Source of the DNA: Mesostigma viride
Taxonomy: Eukaryota > Streptophyta > Mesostigmatophyceae > Mesostigmatales > Mesostigmataceae
Direction: 5' to 3'
Length of the DNA stretch: 64,000 bases
Assembly: GCA_009746045.1 (NCBI GenBank)
Contig: RPFO01000406.1
Location: forward strand, 1,656,030-1,720,029
Each line of letters starts with the position of its first letter. The first letter of the stretch is position 1. Made by a program: the position numbers and the translations under genes. Of this stretch, positions 42,020 through 52,617 are shown piece after piece. The notes beneath the pieces are model-generated. The model saw only the letters and a list, made by a program, of their open reading frames with translations. It had not been told where the DNA came from and searched no databases.

Positions 42020-42309
42020 GCGCGCGCGTCCAGGTTAATAGTTGTCTCTATAGTTTACTCTTTGCTGTTGCCACGACGATATGGTAAATTTACTGCACCA
42101 TGCCGCGGGATGCCGGGTATAGATAGCCCGCATTGCACCCTGGTGCATCGGTAATTCAACTGCATAACTCGGCCAAGCCTATATACACTGCATGGTAAAG
42201 TCTTCAACTGCACCTCAGCTACTCAGTACTAGAATAACACTGTACATATATCAAAGAGACAACCAGCGCAGGCCAGAAATCGGGAGAATCCGGACCATGG
42301 TAGCTATAT

Positions 42310-43227
42310 ATGCCTCAAAACTGAGGCGATGGTGATAGGGGCATCCAGTAAACCACGGCTGCCGCGCCTTCTCGACGGGACGGAGGTCCCGTTCCGCGAT
42401 CGCTTCAAGCTGTTGGGGAGCTGGCTTCCTGACACCGCCGACGATGTGGACACCCGCATCGGCCTTGCCTGGGCCAAGATTCGTTCGCTCACACCCTACT
42501 GGCGCTCGAAGGGCCTGGACGGGCACCGCAAGCGCATGCTCTTCAAGGTCCTCGTCCTCACGGTGCTCACGTATGGCGCCGAGGCGTGGACCCTCCCACC
42601 CAAACTGGCAGCTAGGCTAGACGGCACAGTTTACAGGATGCTCCGACAGGTCCTTAACGTAGGTTTTTCCGAGCGTCCATCATCAGAGTCTTTGTATCAT
42701 GGCATGCCTCGTGTTTCGGACGAGATTAGGCAGCGTAGGATAGCATTTGTAGGACACCTTGCCCGCACCAGCCAGGTCGACACCACCCTTGGTCTGGCCG
42801 GCCCCCAGCGGCTTGGCCAGCCAGGGCGGCACATTCTGACCTGGCCTGGCCCCGCGGACATTCCCAAAAGGGTAGGGAAACCTGTCACCAACTACGTTCA
42901 GATGTTGCTGGACGACCTAGTGGTCCCAGCCCAGTTTGAGCACCGCATCCACTCTCTCTCCCGTCTTTGGACTGCCATGCAGGACAAGACGCGGTGGATC
43001 GAAGAAGATTGTCAAGGCGCACACGCCCGACCCTGTGGGCAAGCCACCTCCCCCCAAGCGGAGGAGGCGTTTTGATGCATGAGTAGTGTAGTTAGGATTT
43101 TCCTAGATAGCTTAGAGTTAGGTTAGTTCGATTACGCGGCTCCTCCCACCCCACCCATCCATCAAGGAATATGTGCTACATGACCTCCCCACGGAGGCAT
43201 GTTATAATTTAATTTAATTTAATTTTT
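42310..43227 (+). mobile_element. RT-III LINE, 5'-truncated, with hairpin and (AATTT)n tail
   Basis: The fragment begins within RT motif D (VKTEAMVIG-like), directly after a 52-bp reversed R460 fragment (42258-42309). It ends in the stem-loop at 43179-43201 (CATG arms, CCTCC-CCAC-GGAGG) and a TTATAATTTAATTT tail. It is the best RT-III 3' half in the window. Confidence 0.85.
42329..43075 (+). CDS. RT-III reverse transcriptase, C-terminal region
   Basis: 248 open codons: the LPRLLDGTEVPFRDRFKLLG thumb motif, HRKRMLFKVLVLTVLTYGAE, LDGTVYRMLRQVLNVGF, IRQRRIAFVGHLARTSQVD, LGQPGRHILTWPGPAD and FEHRIHSLSRLWTAMQDK. The series is typical of RTE-like LINE C-termini and differs in sequence from RT-I and RT-II. 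A base change near 42996-43005 shifts the last 20 codons relative to other copies (KKIVKAHTPDPVGK-type end). The palm with the catalytic aspartates is missing. Confidence 0.8.
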   Translation: MVIGASSKPRLPRLLDGTEVPFRDRFKLLGSWLPDTADDVDTRIGLAWAKIRSLTPYWRSKGLDGHRKRMLFKVLVLTVLTYGAEAWTLPPKLAARLDGTVYRMLRQVLNVGFSERPSSESLYHGMPRVSDEIRQRRIAFVGHLARTSQVDTTLGLAGPQRLGQPGRHILTWPGPADIPKRVGKPVTNYVQMLLDDLVVPAQFEHRIHSLSRLWTAMQDKTRWIEEDCQGAHARPCGQATSPQAEEAF

Positions 43228-43238
43228 CATATATGCCT

Positions 43239-43328
43239 GGTTTATAGGGTCTGTATATAGGTTTATAGTTGGGCGTTTGCTTTGGTTTTAGTGATTTCAC
43301 TCTGCTGTAAGTAATTATATTTTTCATA
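43239..43328 (+). mobile_element. 90-bp RLE-LINE 3' end, 11-bp TSD
   Basis: CATATATGCCT flanks it (43228-43238, 43329-43339). The insert matches the last 90 bases of the RLE LINE at 24210-24299 (GGTTTATAG, TGGGCGTTTGCTTTG, TTTCACTCTGCTGTAAGTAA). Confidence 0.82.
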
Positions 43329-44114
43329 CATATATGCCTCCCCCGCGCGCGGGGTAAGGCAGGGGCGCCTCCGCTTCTTCTCATCTTTGAGAGCCAAGCG
43401 GACAAGATTTCGTTTCTCAGACGCCGCAAGCGGCTCGAGAAGACTCACTTCACCGTAGACGACGACTTGACCCTGGCACAGCAACAACGGCGACGGGAGC
43501 TATGGCCGACCTACCTCCAGCTCCGGCAGACCAAGGCGGGCCGGCCAGCCGGTGTACTGGAAGGGGGCGGCCATCTACGTCGGCCACAAGCCCTGGCACG
43601 CGACCCCCTCGACCACCGCGGCCCCAGCAACCCCAGCCCCAGCCTAGGGGAATACAGCAGCAGTAGTGTAGAATAGTTAGACAGTGGCCTTGTACATGCC
43701 CGCCTACTACAGGCACTATACCAGCTTAGGCCTAGCCTTTTTAGTCATGTACATGTGTGCCTATGATGAGCCACCCCCCAGATGATGCCTAGCTTTATTT
43801 AATTATGCAGTGCCCATGCAGGGAGTCCCTCCCTGCTGAGAAGCCATGCCCTAGCTCTTGTATAGCCATGATGATCTGCCCCCACATGACATACTCCCCC
43901 TTAGCTGGGCATAGTGTGAAGATCATGAGGGTCCAGGTGCCCCTGGTGCACCTAGAGCAAGGGTAGCTTACATTCCCACCCTTGCATGAAGTAGCCTAGA
44001 ATGTATTAAAAGCCATATGCCCCTTCTCAAGGATATGTGCTACATTTACTCCCAACGGAGTGATGTTGATAATTAATTAATTAATTAATTAATTAATTAA
44101 TTAATTAATTAATA
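43329..44114 (+). mobile_element. A element 3' part with long TTAA tail
   Basis: The C-terminal ORF1-A domain (LPRARGKAGAPPLLLIF-type, then RRRKRLEKTHFTVDDDLTL and QQQRRRELWPTYLQLRQTK) runs to about 43648 with frame changes. A complete A 3' UTR, the hairpin (about 44045-44070, arms ACAT/ATGT weakened) and a TTAA array of about 45 bases follow (44071-44114). Confidence 0.75.
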
Positions 44115-44328
44115 TGCCTCGATCCAGTGAGCTAGCCCTGGCAACCAATTATCCTTTGGTGAACATAAGAGTCTGGACAGCCCAGGGCGGCTGAGGGCCC
44201 AAATGATGGAGACAACGTAAATAGTACGATCAATGGGACAGGCCCAAGTTACCAGCGCTCACAAGTTCAGAAGCATAGAGGGTTTAGACCGAGCGTACGC
44301 ATACCGAGCGATCGCAGCAATGGTGCTC

Positions 44329-44592
44329 ACCACTAGACACTCCCGGCCAGTTAGGCTCGAAACACACGCCCTGATCAAGCAAGCTGTTTCCGGCCCCACC
44401 GTCTAGGTCATCTAGTCGCTCTACTTCACATAAGCCGGCCATAGTTTCAATGCACAAGGCTACACATTTCCATCACCATTCATATTCATCATCCTGAACG
44501 ACTCGAACACGCGGACAAGATAACGGCAGGCTCGAGCTATCATGGTCTGGATTCTCCCGATTTCTGGCCTGCGCTGGTTGTCTCCTTGATAT
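44329..44592 (+). repeat. R460 repeat, single-unit copy
   Basis: It matches 24541-24809 from CTCCCGGCCAGTTAGGCTCG to TTGTCTCCTTGAT with few differences and lacks the internal duplication. No TSD was recognised. Confidence 0.7.
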
Positions 44593-45423
44593 GATGCACC
44601 TGTCTATAGGATCTTCCACTTGGCGCCTATAGTAATACTTATCATACAAAGTTACGTGACCCTTCATGGCGCTGGCCAGACTGCATGCTGGGCTCATTCT
44701 TCTTTGGACGGTAATCGGTGGCCGCTCCCTCGGGCGAGGCATGTGGCCAACTGGCCATCGGCTGGCTCATGCTTGTGAGCCCACTACATATCTCACCATG
44801 CACGCTGCAACCAACACATATCCAGCGCCTGGCTTCTTATTTGCGCAGGCCGCGCATCATTGCGCCACTTTGGCGTCCCCATACTTGCGCCGTCTCCGTT
44901 ATTTAAAAAAATGCCGCTCAAAACCTTGCTGGTGGGCTGGCAGGAGGAACCTCGCTTTAGGTACAGTGATATATACAGTACACCCCCCATGAGCCATGGA
45001 ACTTCGACACGTTTGTGCGCACCTGCAGCGCTTGGCCAGCCCTCCGTGGAGGCGTCATGATGCCACATCACATCATAGCTGCCAACATGAACCGAGGCAT
45101 CCCCAGCAGGAAACGCCCGTTGTTGTGACCCACCGCATAATAACACACAACCTGGGTGACCGTCAGCGCCAGAATGATCACACCAGCCAGGGTGCCAGCC
45201 CACCACACCTCACCACGCCAGAGCAGCCTGGGCGGCCAAGTGCTGGCTCACGGATACGAGCGAAGGGGTGCTCATCGCCAGCCAAAGCGGCTTATCCAAT
45301 TCACAGCCAGTTCACCACGCCAATGGGTGCCACGCCCGCCATAAAACACCCTGATCAATCTATGTCCTATGATCATCATCAATCATCAATAGTCAAGCAA
45401 GGAGCGTCACGACACCGCGGCCA
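44593..45423. other. No supported gene; 3' side of the TPR gene
   Basis: A minus-strand stretch at about 45072-45250 reads a hydrophobic helix (WWAGTLAGVIILALTVTQVV, then CYYAVGHNN). It has an upstream stop and no start, so it could be an exon only if spliced. Nothing else is recognised. Confidence 0.3.
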
Positions 45424-47265
45424 TCAGGCGAGCGCGTGGCACTCATCGATGCTGCCGAGATCCGACGCGAACGACGCGCGGCGCGATGACCGGGACAGCG
45501 ACCGCTGGCGCTTAATGCCGGCCAACGCGCCGCCGGGGCTGGCCGAGGGGGGATCCCTCGCTGCTGCCAGCCCTGCGGCTGTTAGAAGTGACATCGAGGA
45601 ACCCGCCGAGGGTAACGGGGAGGAATCTAGGGGGGAGGGTATCGTGGACGCTGGCGGTTCATCCGCAGGCACCCACGCACCTGGCAGGCACTGCACCGGG
45701 TCCCCATCTGCCGAGGGCCCACAAGATGGGAAGGTTCTAGGATTGGGGTTGCCTTGCAACGCGGCATTTGCGGGCGGCGATATTGCCGGCCCCATGCATG
45801 GTGAGGTGGGCAGCCGGCACATGCGTCCTCGTTGTTCCTCTGAGCAGTTGCCGCTGCACTCACGGGGGCCCACGCCCACGCCCACGCCCACGCCCACGCC
45901 CACGCCCACGCCCACGCCCACGCCCACGCCCACGCCCACGCCCACGCCCACGCCCACGCCCACGCCCACGCCCACGCCCACGCCCACGCCCACGCCCACG
46001 CCCACGCCCACGCCCACGCCCACGCCCACGCCCACGCCCACGCCCACGCCCACGCAGAAGCCCACGCCCGCGCCCACGCCTGCGCCCACGCCCATGCCCA
46101 CGTCCACATTCCCACTGGCCGTGCGTGGCGCCACCACACGGGAGGGCGCATCACACACGCTGCCTGATGACACATGTGGGTCGCCCGACCCCGATAATGG
46201 CCTATGGGTGAAGTGGGGATCGCCCGTAGGCGTGCCAAACGCGTCACCTGACCCTGATGATGGTGACAGTCCGCATGCATCCGGCGGGCCACACCTTATG
46301 GTGGCATCGGGCCCCCCAGTCCTTCCCCCCACCCCCACCGCATGCTTTTGCAACAGCAGCTGCAAGTTGCGCTGGTACCCCTGCGTGTGCGGGTGGTCCT
46401 CCCCCAGCAGCGCGCAGGCGATCGCATGTGCTCGCCGCGCCACGTGCTGCGCCTCGGACAACCGCCCGCAGCGCACCAGCGCCTCCGCCAGGTGATTGAG
46501 CGCGGGCGCAAAGTCCTGGTGCGACGCGCCAAGTGTCGCCCGCGTCAGGCTGACCAAGCGGCGGTAGTAGCTCACAGCCTCGTTGAAGCGGCCCTGCTGC
46601 CGGCAGATGCTGCCGAGGGCGAGGAGGGACTTGAGGACGCCCAGCTCGGTGCCCTCGAGGCTCTCGTGCAGGCGCAGCGCCGCCAAGTGGAGCAGCTCGA
46701 TCTCCGCTTTGGCCGCACTGCTGACGTGGCTACGTTCAGGGCTGAGCTCATGGATGTGGGACGCGAGGTTATATAACAAGTGGGCGCACTGGCGCGCGTC
46801 GCCCATATAATTCGACCGGATTTCCGCGTGGCAGTGGACGAGGCACTCCAAATCGTTGGCGGTTAGGTGGGAGCGGCCCAGCCGCGCACGGGACTCCAGG
46901 CCGTCTAGAAAGTCGAGCAGCAGGGGCGACACGCCGACGGAGACCCTGCCGACTCGCGGCTTTTTATGGCTCCTTCCGGTGAACGTCCGGCGATGTCTGG
47001 TGATTGGCTGTGCCGCGTCGGCAAGCGTGCTGGCGGCACGGGAGCCCGCTAGCTCGTGCATGGAGTGGCTACGCACACGCTGTTTTGGAGCCGGCAGAGT
47101 CCCGTCAAATTGGAAGCCAGACTGCGAGTGGAGCTGCTCCAATTCCGCGCTGTCGACGACAGGCTGATCGTAGGAAGCAGAACGGCGGCCATGAGGGCCA
47201 GCGTAGTGAAATGGCACAACCGCCGTGTCACGCCACTGCCGCGCCGTGAACGTGACATTGCCCAT
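45424..47265 (-). CDS. TPR-repeat (kinesin-light-chain-like) protein with VG repeat
   Basis: A 613-residue intronless ORF. Residues about 205-300 hold TPR_12/kinesin-light-chain-type repeats: LLALGSICRQQGRFNEAVSY, LVSLTRATLGASHQDFAPAL, LNHLAEALVRCGRLSEAQHV and ACALLGEDHPHTQGYQRNL, the typical G-x-x-H-P-x-(V/T) register. Such repeats bind protein partners. The N-terminus (1-110) is basic and low-complexity. Residues about 404-466 are an uninterrupted Val-Gly repeat from a GGGCGT hexanucleotide array. The C-terminus ends in Ser/Arg-rich RQRSLSRSSRRASF, which looks like a kinase target. No catalytic domain is seen; the function is probably a scaffold. The start at 47265 is the first ATG of the frame. 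Confidence 0.82.
   Translation of the reverse strand: MGNVTFTARQWRDTAVVPFHYAGPHGRRSASYDQPVVDSAELEQLHSQSGFQFDGTLPAPKQRVRSHSMHELAGSRAASTLADAAQPITRHRRTFTGRSHKKPRVGRVSVGVSPLLLDFLDGLESRARLGRSHLTANDLECLVHCHAEIRSNYMGDARQCAHLLYNLASHIHELSPERSHVSSAAKAEIELLHLAALRLHESLEGTELGVLKSLLALGSICRQQGRFNEAVSYYRRLVSLTRATLGASHQDFAPALNHLAEALVRCGRLSEAQHVARRAHAIACALLGEDHPHTQGYQRNLQLLLQKHAVGVGGRTGGPDATIRCGPPDACGLSPSSGSGDAFGTPTGDPHFTHRPLSGSGDPHVSSGSVCDAPSRVVAPRTASGNVDVGMGVGAGVGAGVGFCVGVGVGVGVGVGVGVGVGVGVGVGVGVGVGVGVGVGVGVGVGVGVGVGVGVGVGVGVGVGVGPRECSGNCSEEQRGRMCRLPTSPCMGPAISPPANAALQGNPNPRTFPSCGPSADGDPVQCLPGAWVPADEPPASTIPSPLDSSPLPSAGSSMSLLTAAGLAAARDPPSASPGGALAGIKRQRSLSRSSRRASFASDLGSIDECHALA
45869..46054 (+). repeat. (CCCACG)n hexanucleotide microsatellite, 31 units, within CDS
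   Basis: 186 bases of pure CCCACG repeat are followed by imperfect units to about 46102. Being 6 bp it never breaks the frame. It encodes Val-Gly on the minus (gene) strand. The antisense frame reads Pro-Thr over 499 codons and is a shadow. Confidence 0.95.
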
Positions 47266-48690
47266 GGCTAATTGCCAGAATTGAGGTCACCCGTAGAGTG
47301 TAAAAGCACGCAATTCACGTCGGGGATACGCAATTAACAAGGCTGGCAACTACCACCTGGAGCAACGGTTGGCAACTGAGTGCTGGAAACTCCTTGTCGT
47401 ATGGATGGGTATCAGCAACAGTGTCTCCTGCTTCTTCCACCGCATGATATATCAACCTGGATGTCGAAAAGATCACAATCATGACGACATTGGATGGTAT
47501 AAAACGTAAAGCAGTGTCAGCTGGCAACCCCTTTCCCCTACTATTTTCTTACGTGCTACGAACAAATCACGTGGCGAGCTCTGGCTGCATCCCCTTCGTG
47601 CCCGATGCGAGCTCGGCCATAACTCACAAAAGCGCTCGAAGGCTGCTCTTGCTCGCAACGCGACAACTGTGCCCCTAAATTGTTCAGTGCCCGATGGTTC
47701 AGCCCGAGTGCCTACATACAACAACTGTCGTCGCTGACAGAAACTCCACCAACAGAGTAGTAGTGACTCCGTACAGTACACAATCTGGTGAAACGCACGG
47801 TTACGAACGTTTCGCGAGGTCGGCCCCGTTCGGCGCGGCGCACGTCCATCATGACGTGGCACATCTTGGCAAGTCGTGGCACATCGTGGCAGTCCAAGTG
47901 CCCAACGTGCAACAACATGGGTTTCCAGAAAGCGTACCATTAAGGAAGCTCCTGCGAAACCATTCTGGGGCAAACACCCAACAGAACCGAGGTTGAAATT
48001 TGGATGCGCCGGTTCGGCAGTTCGGCCATCTGAGGTTATTTGCCTACGCTATATCAATGAGACAATCAGCGCAGGCCAGAAATCTGGAGAACCCGGACCA
48101 TGGTAGCTCGAGCCTGCCGTCATCTGAAAAACGAGGTTGAGGAAACGCTGCCGGTGGCTAAAACGATTCCGATGGAAATGGGGTATTCGCCAAGATGAGG
48201 CGGTGCAGCGGTCTAGCTCTATTGTGTAGTGTGCGGTGACCGGGAGTACCGGTCCACGTGCCCACTCGCCGGAGTAGCCCGGCTATGTGTTGGTCAATGA
48301 TACGCATTATCAACTCGTCCCGCCTCGGTAAGATTTAAGTTGCGAAGCGCAAGAATGTAATCTTCCGACTAGTGCCAGTGGGTTGCATAGCACTTTCACT
48401 TCCCGTTGATATTCGTCCGTCACACGGTCAATATTAATAGAGTACATTGAACGATTCAGGCAAACTGTAACCGAAAGCCTTTTCCCCCCGACTTCGCCTC
48501 TTCGAAACCCATTCTCAAGATAGGCAGAGGCCACACCTTTTCAATGCTAAAACGTTCCGGCCATGACAGCTAGCTAAATACCTGCCGACTGACCGTGATC
48601 ACCGCGCGGCCGCTTCAATATTGCGCACATAATGACCGTTGGCCATGACATCTGCGGGGGCAGCCTTACACGCAGGCTTGATACGTGATA
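47266..48690. other. TPR gene upstream region; no gene; R460 fragment at 48055-48120
   Basis: Minus-strand frame 47479-47973 (164 codons) lacks any recognisable domain. The sequence 48055-48120 is a reversed R460 fragment (GACAATCAGCGCAGGCCAGA). Nothing else is supported. Confidence 0.35.
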
Positions 48691-48699
48691 GAGCGTTCG

Positions 48700-48860
48700 T
48701 AAATTCTCGGGATGAGCCTGGGGTTGCGGCGGGAGCAGCAGCAACGCCGTGACCAGTGGCCTGACTACATCCGCGCCCCAAGACCAGCCCGGAGAAGCCC
48801 CACGTGTACTGGCGGGGCGGGGACCTTTTTGTCAACAACAAACGGTAGGAGCCCTCCCGG
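48700..48860 (+). mobile_element. ORF1-B fragment (plus)
   Basis: The fragment carries RREQQQRRDQWPDYIR and a VYWRGGDLFVNN-like stretch (in two frames), as in B copies at 16.1 and 22.4 kb. CTCCCGGGCTCCCCCGG follows. The N-terminal parts and tail are missing. Confidence 0.5.
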
Positions 48861-49229
48861 GCTCCCCCGGATAGGAAGCTCGCTGTTTAGATGAGGAATT
48901 GGAACGGCATGTAGGAAGCTAGCTGTTTGGATGCGCAATTGCATGGAATGGCATGTATGTGCTGGCATTAGATCCGCCATGGCTCATTGTGGCCATAATT
49001 TGCTTGTGCCTCAGCTTTCGTCCTAACCACACCTCACCTTATAGAACCTGCTTTGCATCAGCCTAATTGTTGTCGTACTGCACCCACACCATGAATCATT
49101 ATGCAGAGAGAGCGCTCTGTGGCCTACCAGCTTGTGGCAGTGAGAGAAGCCGGGGTGCCCTACCCTCCTCATTGTGCCTAGGGGTTGAAGGTCCCTTTAT
49201 GGGTGCCCACATGATGCAGTCTCCGTCAG

Positions 49230-49385
49230 TGAATATGTATATGGCGCATTATACGCCGTATGAAGCGTATTATGCGCGATACGCGAGCGGCGCGTATGAA
49301 AATGGGGTACTTTCGTACGCGCTGCGTATTTTTGCGTATTTTCTTGCGTATCTCGTATTCTTGGCGTATTTTTGGCTTACGAGGT
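49230..49385 (+). repeat. Imperfect GCGTATT/ATACGC-rich patch
   Basis: About ten GCGTATT or TACGCG-like words lie in 150 bases. A similar CGTATTT-rich patch occurs at 38180-38275. It is not a clean tandem repeat, and no coding sense is found. Confidence 0.5.
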
Positions 49386-49868
49386 GGGTTTTGGCATCAT
49401 GTTACAGCCCGCGTTGCTTGCCTAGACTGCGGCGCGCCGACCTGTTGTAGGAACAAATAATTGCGTGATGAGCTAGCTAGTGTATAATGCACTACAGCGC
49501 GTTCATCGCGTGTGGGCAACAACAACAGCAACAATATCGCGTTCATCTTGACTTGAGAAGGCGGGGATGTGAAGGTGTGAAGGCGGGAATGTGAAGGTGG
49601 GAAGGCTGAAGACTGAAGACAAGACATTAATAAATTGAACAAGTGACAAGGTTTCATTGTCTGCCAGCAACATCAGTGGTCGTCGGGCACCTATATCGTA
49701 GCATATCGACATCCAGGCATGGCTGACACGAGTGAGGAGTCAATGGAACCCGATGATGATGTGCGGCCCGATGAAGAAGAGGCCGTATCCGAAACTGTCT
49801 GGACATAAGTTAGCAAAGAGCGCATCCTCAAGAATGGGCTGCAGACAAATAACTACCACATGGAGTGC

Positions 49869-50256
49869 GATATGTCCTCACCTGGCGTGCCCCCGGCCGC
49901 GCGCGGCAGGGCCGCCACCCGTGGACTTTTCGTGATAGACTCGGCATGGACATGTGCTACACTAGACGTGACGGGCTCACCCCCGGGCAGCCTCCTGGTT
50001 TGTCTGTAATATGGAGGCAGATGGTGCGCAAGGATAGATGGCAAGTAGTGATGAAGGAGACCACCCCCAAGCCTGTGGGGGCTCCGCGTGTGACCAAGTA
50101 TGGCATTCATAGCGATTCGGGCCGCGGTGCCCACACCCCTGTAACTAGGACCTAGATAGCTTATACCATCCATTCCATCCCATGTTCCCCTCCCACTGAG
50201 GACTTATGCTCACGTGACGCAGTCACGTGTCTATTAATTAATTAATTAATTAATTA
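49869..50256 (+). mobile_element. RT-II LINE 3' fragment, 9-bp TSD, in BED ORF
   Basis: ATGGAGTGC flanks it (49860-49868, 50257-50265). It spans the RT-II end from RYVLTWRAPGR to the stop near 50155, the UTR, the hairpin CACGTGACGCAGTCACGTG (50211-50229) and a TTAA tail. Confidence 0.88.
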
Positions 50257-50450
50257 ATGGAGTGCTCACTCTGCCAGGGAAAGTTCAGTGGTTCTTCTAC
50301 CCGAGGATCAGGTGCCATATCCTGGGCGGCAAGTAGTGATGAAGGAGACCACCCCCCAAGTCTGTGGGGGCTCCGCGTGTGACCGCGTATGGCATTAATC
50401 ATAGCGATTCAGGCCGCGGTGCCCACACCCCTGTAACTAGGACCTAGATT

Positions 50451-50678
50451 AATTAATTAATGAATTAATAGACACATGACTGCGTCACGTGAGCATAAGT
50501 CCGCAGTGGGAGGGGAAAATGGGATGGAATGGATTAATTAATTAATTAATTAATTAATTAATTAATTAATTAATTAATTAATTAATTAATTAATAGACAC
50601 ATGACTGCGTCACGTGAGCATAAGTCCTCAGTGGGAGGGGAACATGGGATGGAATGGATTAAATTAAATTAAATTACA
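50451..50678 (-). repeat. Stacked RT-II tails with long TTAA arrays
   Basis: Two reversed RT-II 3' ends (hairpin ACATGACTGCGTCACGTG plus about 45 bases of UTR, both ending ATGGGATGGAATGG) lie at 50479-50533 and 50598-50660. They are separated by about 60 bases of TTAA repeat. The same truncation point suggests duplication rather than independent insertion. Confidence 0.75.
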
Positions 50679-52617
50679 ATGTTCACGCCGCGGACGCTCT
50701 CTGGCTCACCGCAGCAGCAGCTCGACCAGTGGTATTCCTCCCAGTCCCGGCTGCTCGGCGCCCCCCCGCCGCCTCCGCCGCTTGGCCCTCTGGCGGCCGC
50801 ACGCCTGGCAGTAGCACCGGCGGACGTCCCTGCGCCGCCCACACCGCCCGCTGCTGAGCAGGACTACACGTACCCAGCCCTGACGGAACCCCTGGCCGAC
50901 CCCAACGAGCTCCCGCTGTTCACCGAGCGCGAGCTGAGCACCGCCGCCAAGCAACTCCGCTTCTACGCCGCCGTTGGACCTGACCAGCTCCCAGCCCCGG
51001 TGATTAAACTGACGGCGCTCACGGGGTTCCTGCTTGACGTCTGCAACCGGATCCTGCTTGCCGACGCGCCGCCGATTCCTGAGTGGCAGCACAGCTACCG
51101 TATTATGCTGTACAAAAACAAAGGTTCCCCTGACGACCCCGCCAACTACAGAGGAGTCTGCATCCAGAGCGCCGCACTCAAGTTGTTCATGCGCATGATC
51201 CTCAACCGCCTTCGTTCTGCTCTCGACTGTCACCTTGGGGAAAGTCAAATGGGCTTCCGTCCTGGGCGCAACACCGTCATGGCCATCTTCGTCGCGCGTC
51301 GCCTCTTCGAGGAAATCGCTCTCCTGCAACCTGGTGAGTTTCCCGCCATCCTGATCTTCGTCGACTTCATCAAGGCTTTTGATTCTGTCCTCTGGGACGC
51401 TCTATGGGCTGTACTTGCTCGCGCTCGCGTCCCCACTCCCCTGATTACCGTCATCCGCACGCTGTATGAGGGGTCGACCACTTCGGTGCGCACTCAACAC
51501 GGCATTACCCCGCCCTGCCCACTGCAGACCGGCGTCTGGCAGGGTTGCGTCCTGTCGCCGTACCTGTTTATTATTGTCGTGGATTATGTTATGCGCCAGG
51601 CACGTGCTCGCTTTGCTAGCATTGCAGGCCGTGCCCCTGGCGTAGCGATCACGAACGAGCTTGGGGAAGGGGGGCCGACTAACCAGCAGAATTTACTAGC
51701 TGACCTCATTTATGCCGACGACATCACGCTAATCGAGAAGCCGGAGTCTGCCCAACTTTGGCTGGACTGCCTGGCGCTCGAGGCTCGGGCGGTTGGTCTA
51801 AAAATCAGCCCCAAAACGGAGGCCCTGGCCCTCGGCATGGCAGGGCCCCCACCCACACTCCGCCTCTTAGACGATGCCGAGGTCAACTACCCTCCTTCAG
51901 GCCGCTTCAAGCTGCTCGGCAGTTGGCTTCCCAACTGCGAGGACGACATGACGACACGGATCGGCATGGCGTGGGCGCACCTCCATCACCACCGCCGCTG
52001 GTGGAGCAACCCCGCCCTACCCCGGATCGTCATGCAAGCGTGACCTCTTCAAGGTCGTCATTCTGACGATCCTGACCTACGGCGCCGAGACGTGGACACT
52101 GACGCAGGAGCTGGAGCAACGACTCGACGGCGCCGTCACCAAGATGCTGCGCCAGGCCCTTAACATCCCCCTTGGTTTGCACATTAGTAATGAGGATTTG
52201 TACGCTGATTTGCCCTATGTTCCCCACATTATTAGGCACAGGCGCCTGGGCCTAGCCGGGCACCTGGCCCGCACAGATCAGGTAGATACATCAGATAGAC
52301 TAGCTGGCACCAAGCCCGCCCAGCCTGGGCGATATGTCCTCACCTGGCGTGCCCCCGGCCGCGCGCGGCAGGGCCGCCACCCGTGGACTTTTCGTGATAG
52401 ACTCGGCATGGACATGTGCTACACTAGACGTGACGGGCTCACCCCCGGGCAGCCTCCTGGTTTGTCTGTAATATGGAGGCAGATGGTGCGCAAGGATAGA
52501 TGGCAAGTAGTGATGAAGGAGACCACCCCCAAGCCTGTGGGGGCTCCGCGTGTGACCAAGTATGGCATTCATAGCGATTCGGGCCGCGGTGCCCACACCC
52601 CTGTAACTAAGACCTAG
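50679..52617 (+). pseudogene. RT-II reverse transcriptase, best copy (one frameshift)
   Basis: The frame 50679-52043 holds the full RT palm: YRIMLYKNKGSPDDPANYRG, QMGFRPGRNTVMAI, LIFVDFIKAFDSV (motif A), GVWQGCVLSPYLFI (motif B, Trp in place of the usual Arg), ADLIYADDITLI (motif C), GLKISPKTEAL (D) and FKLLGSWLP (thumb). A 4-base insertion (TGCA-like, about 52032-52036) shifts into the second frame. That frame reads RDLFKVVILTILTYGAETW, IIRHRRLGLAGHLARTDQVD and ATKYGIHSD-type C-terminus, ending at the stop at 52615-52617. The catalytic Asp residues (FxxAFD, YADD) are intact. No endonuclease domain lies upstream, as the copy is 5'-truncated. RTE-like affiliation is inferred from the C-terminal motif series. 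Confidence 0.85.

Noticed and set aside
45072-45250. Hydrophobic minus-strand stretch resembling a membrane helix
   Set aside because: It has an upstream in-frame stop, no start codon and no supporting exon. It would need splicing evidence.
44996-46495. 499-codon plus-strand frame with a Pro-Thr repeat
   Set aside because: It is the antisense shadow of the TPR gene. The repeat is open in several frames because it is a 6-bp unit, and no domain is seen outside it.
47479-47973. 164-codon minus-strand frame upstream of the TPR gene
   Set aside because: It has no recognisable domain, and the plus strand is about equally open. It may be only upstream region.
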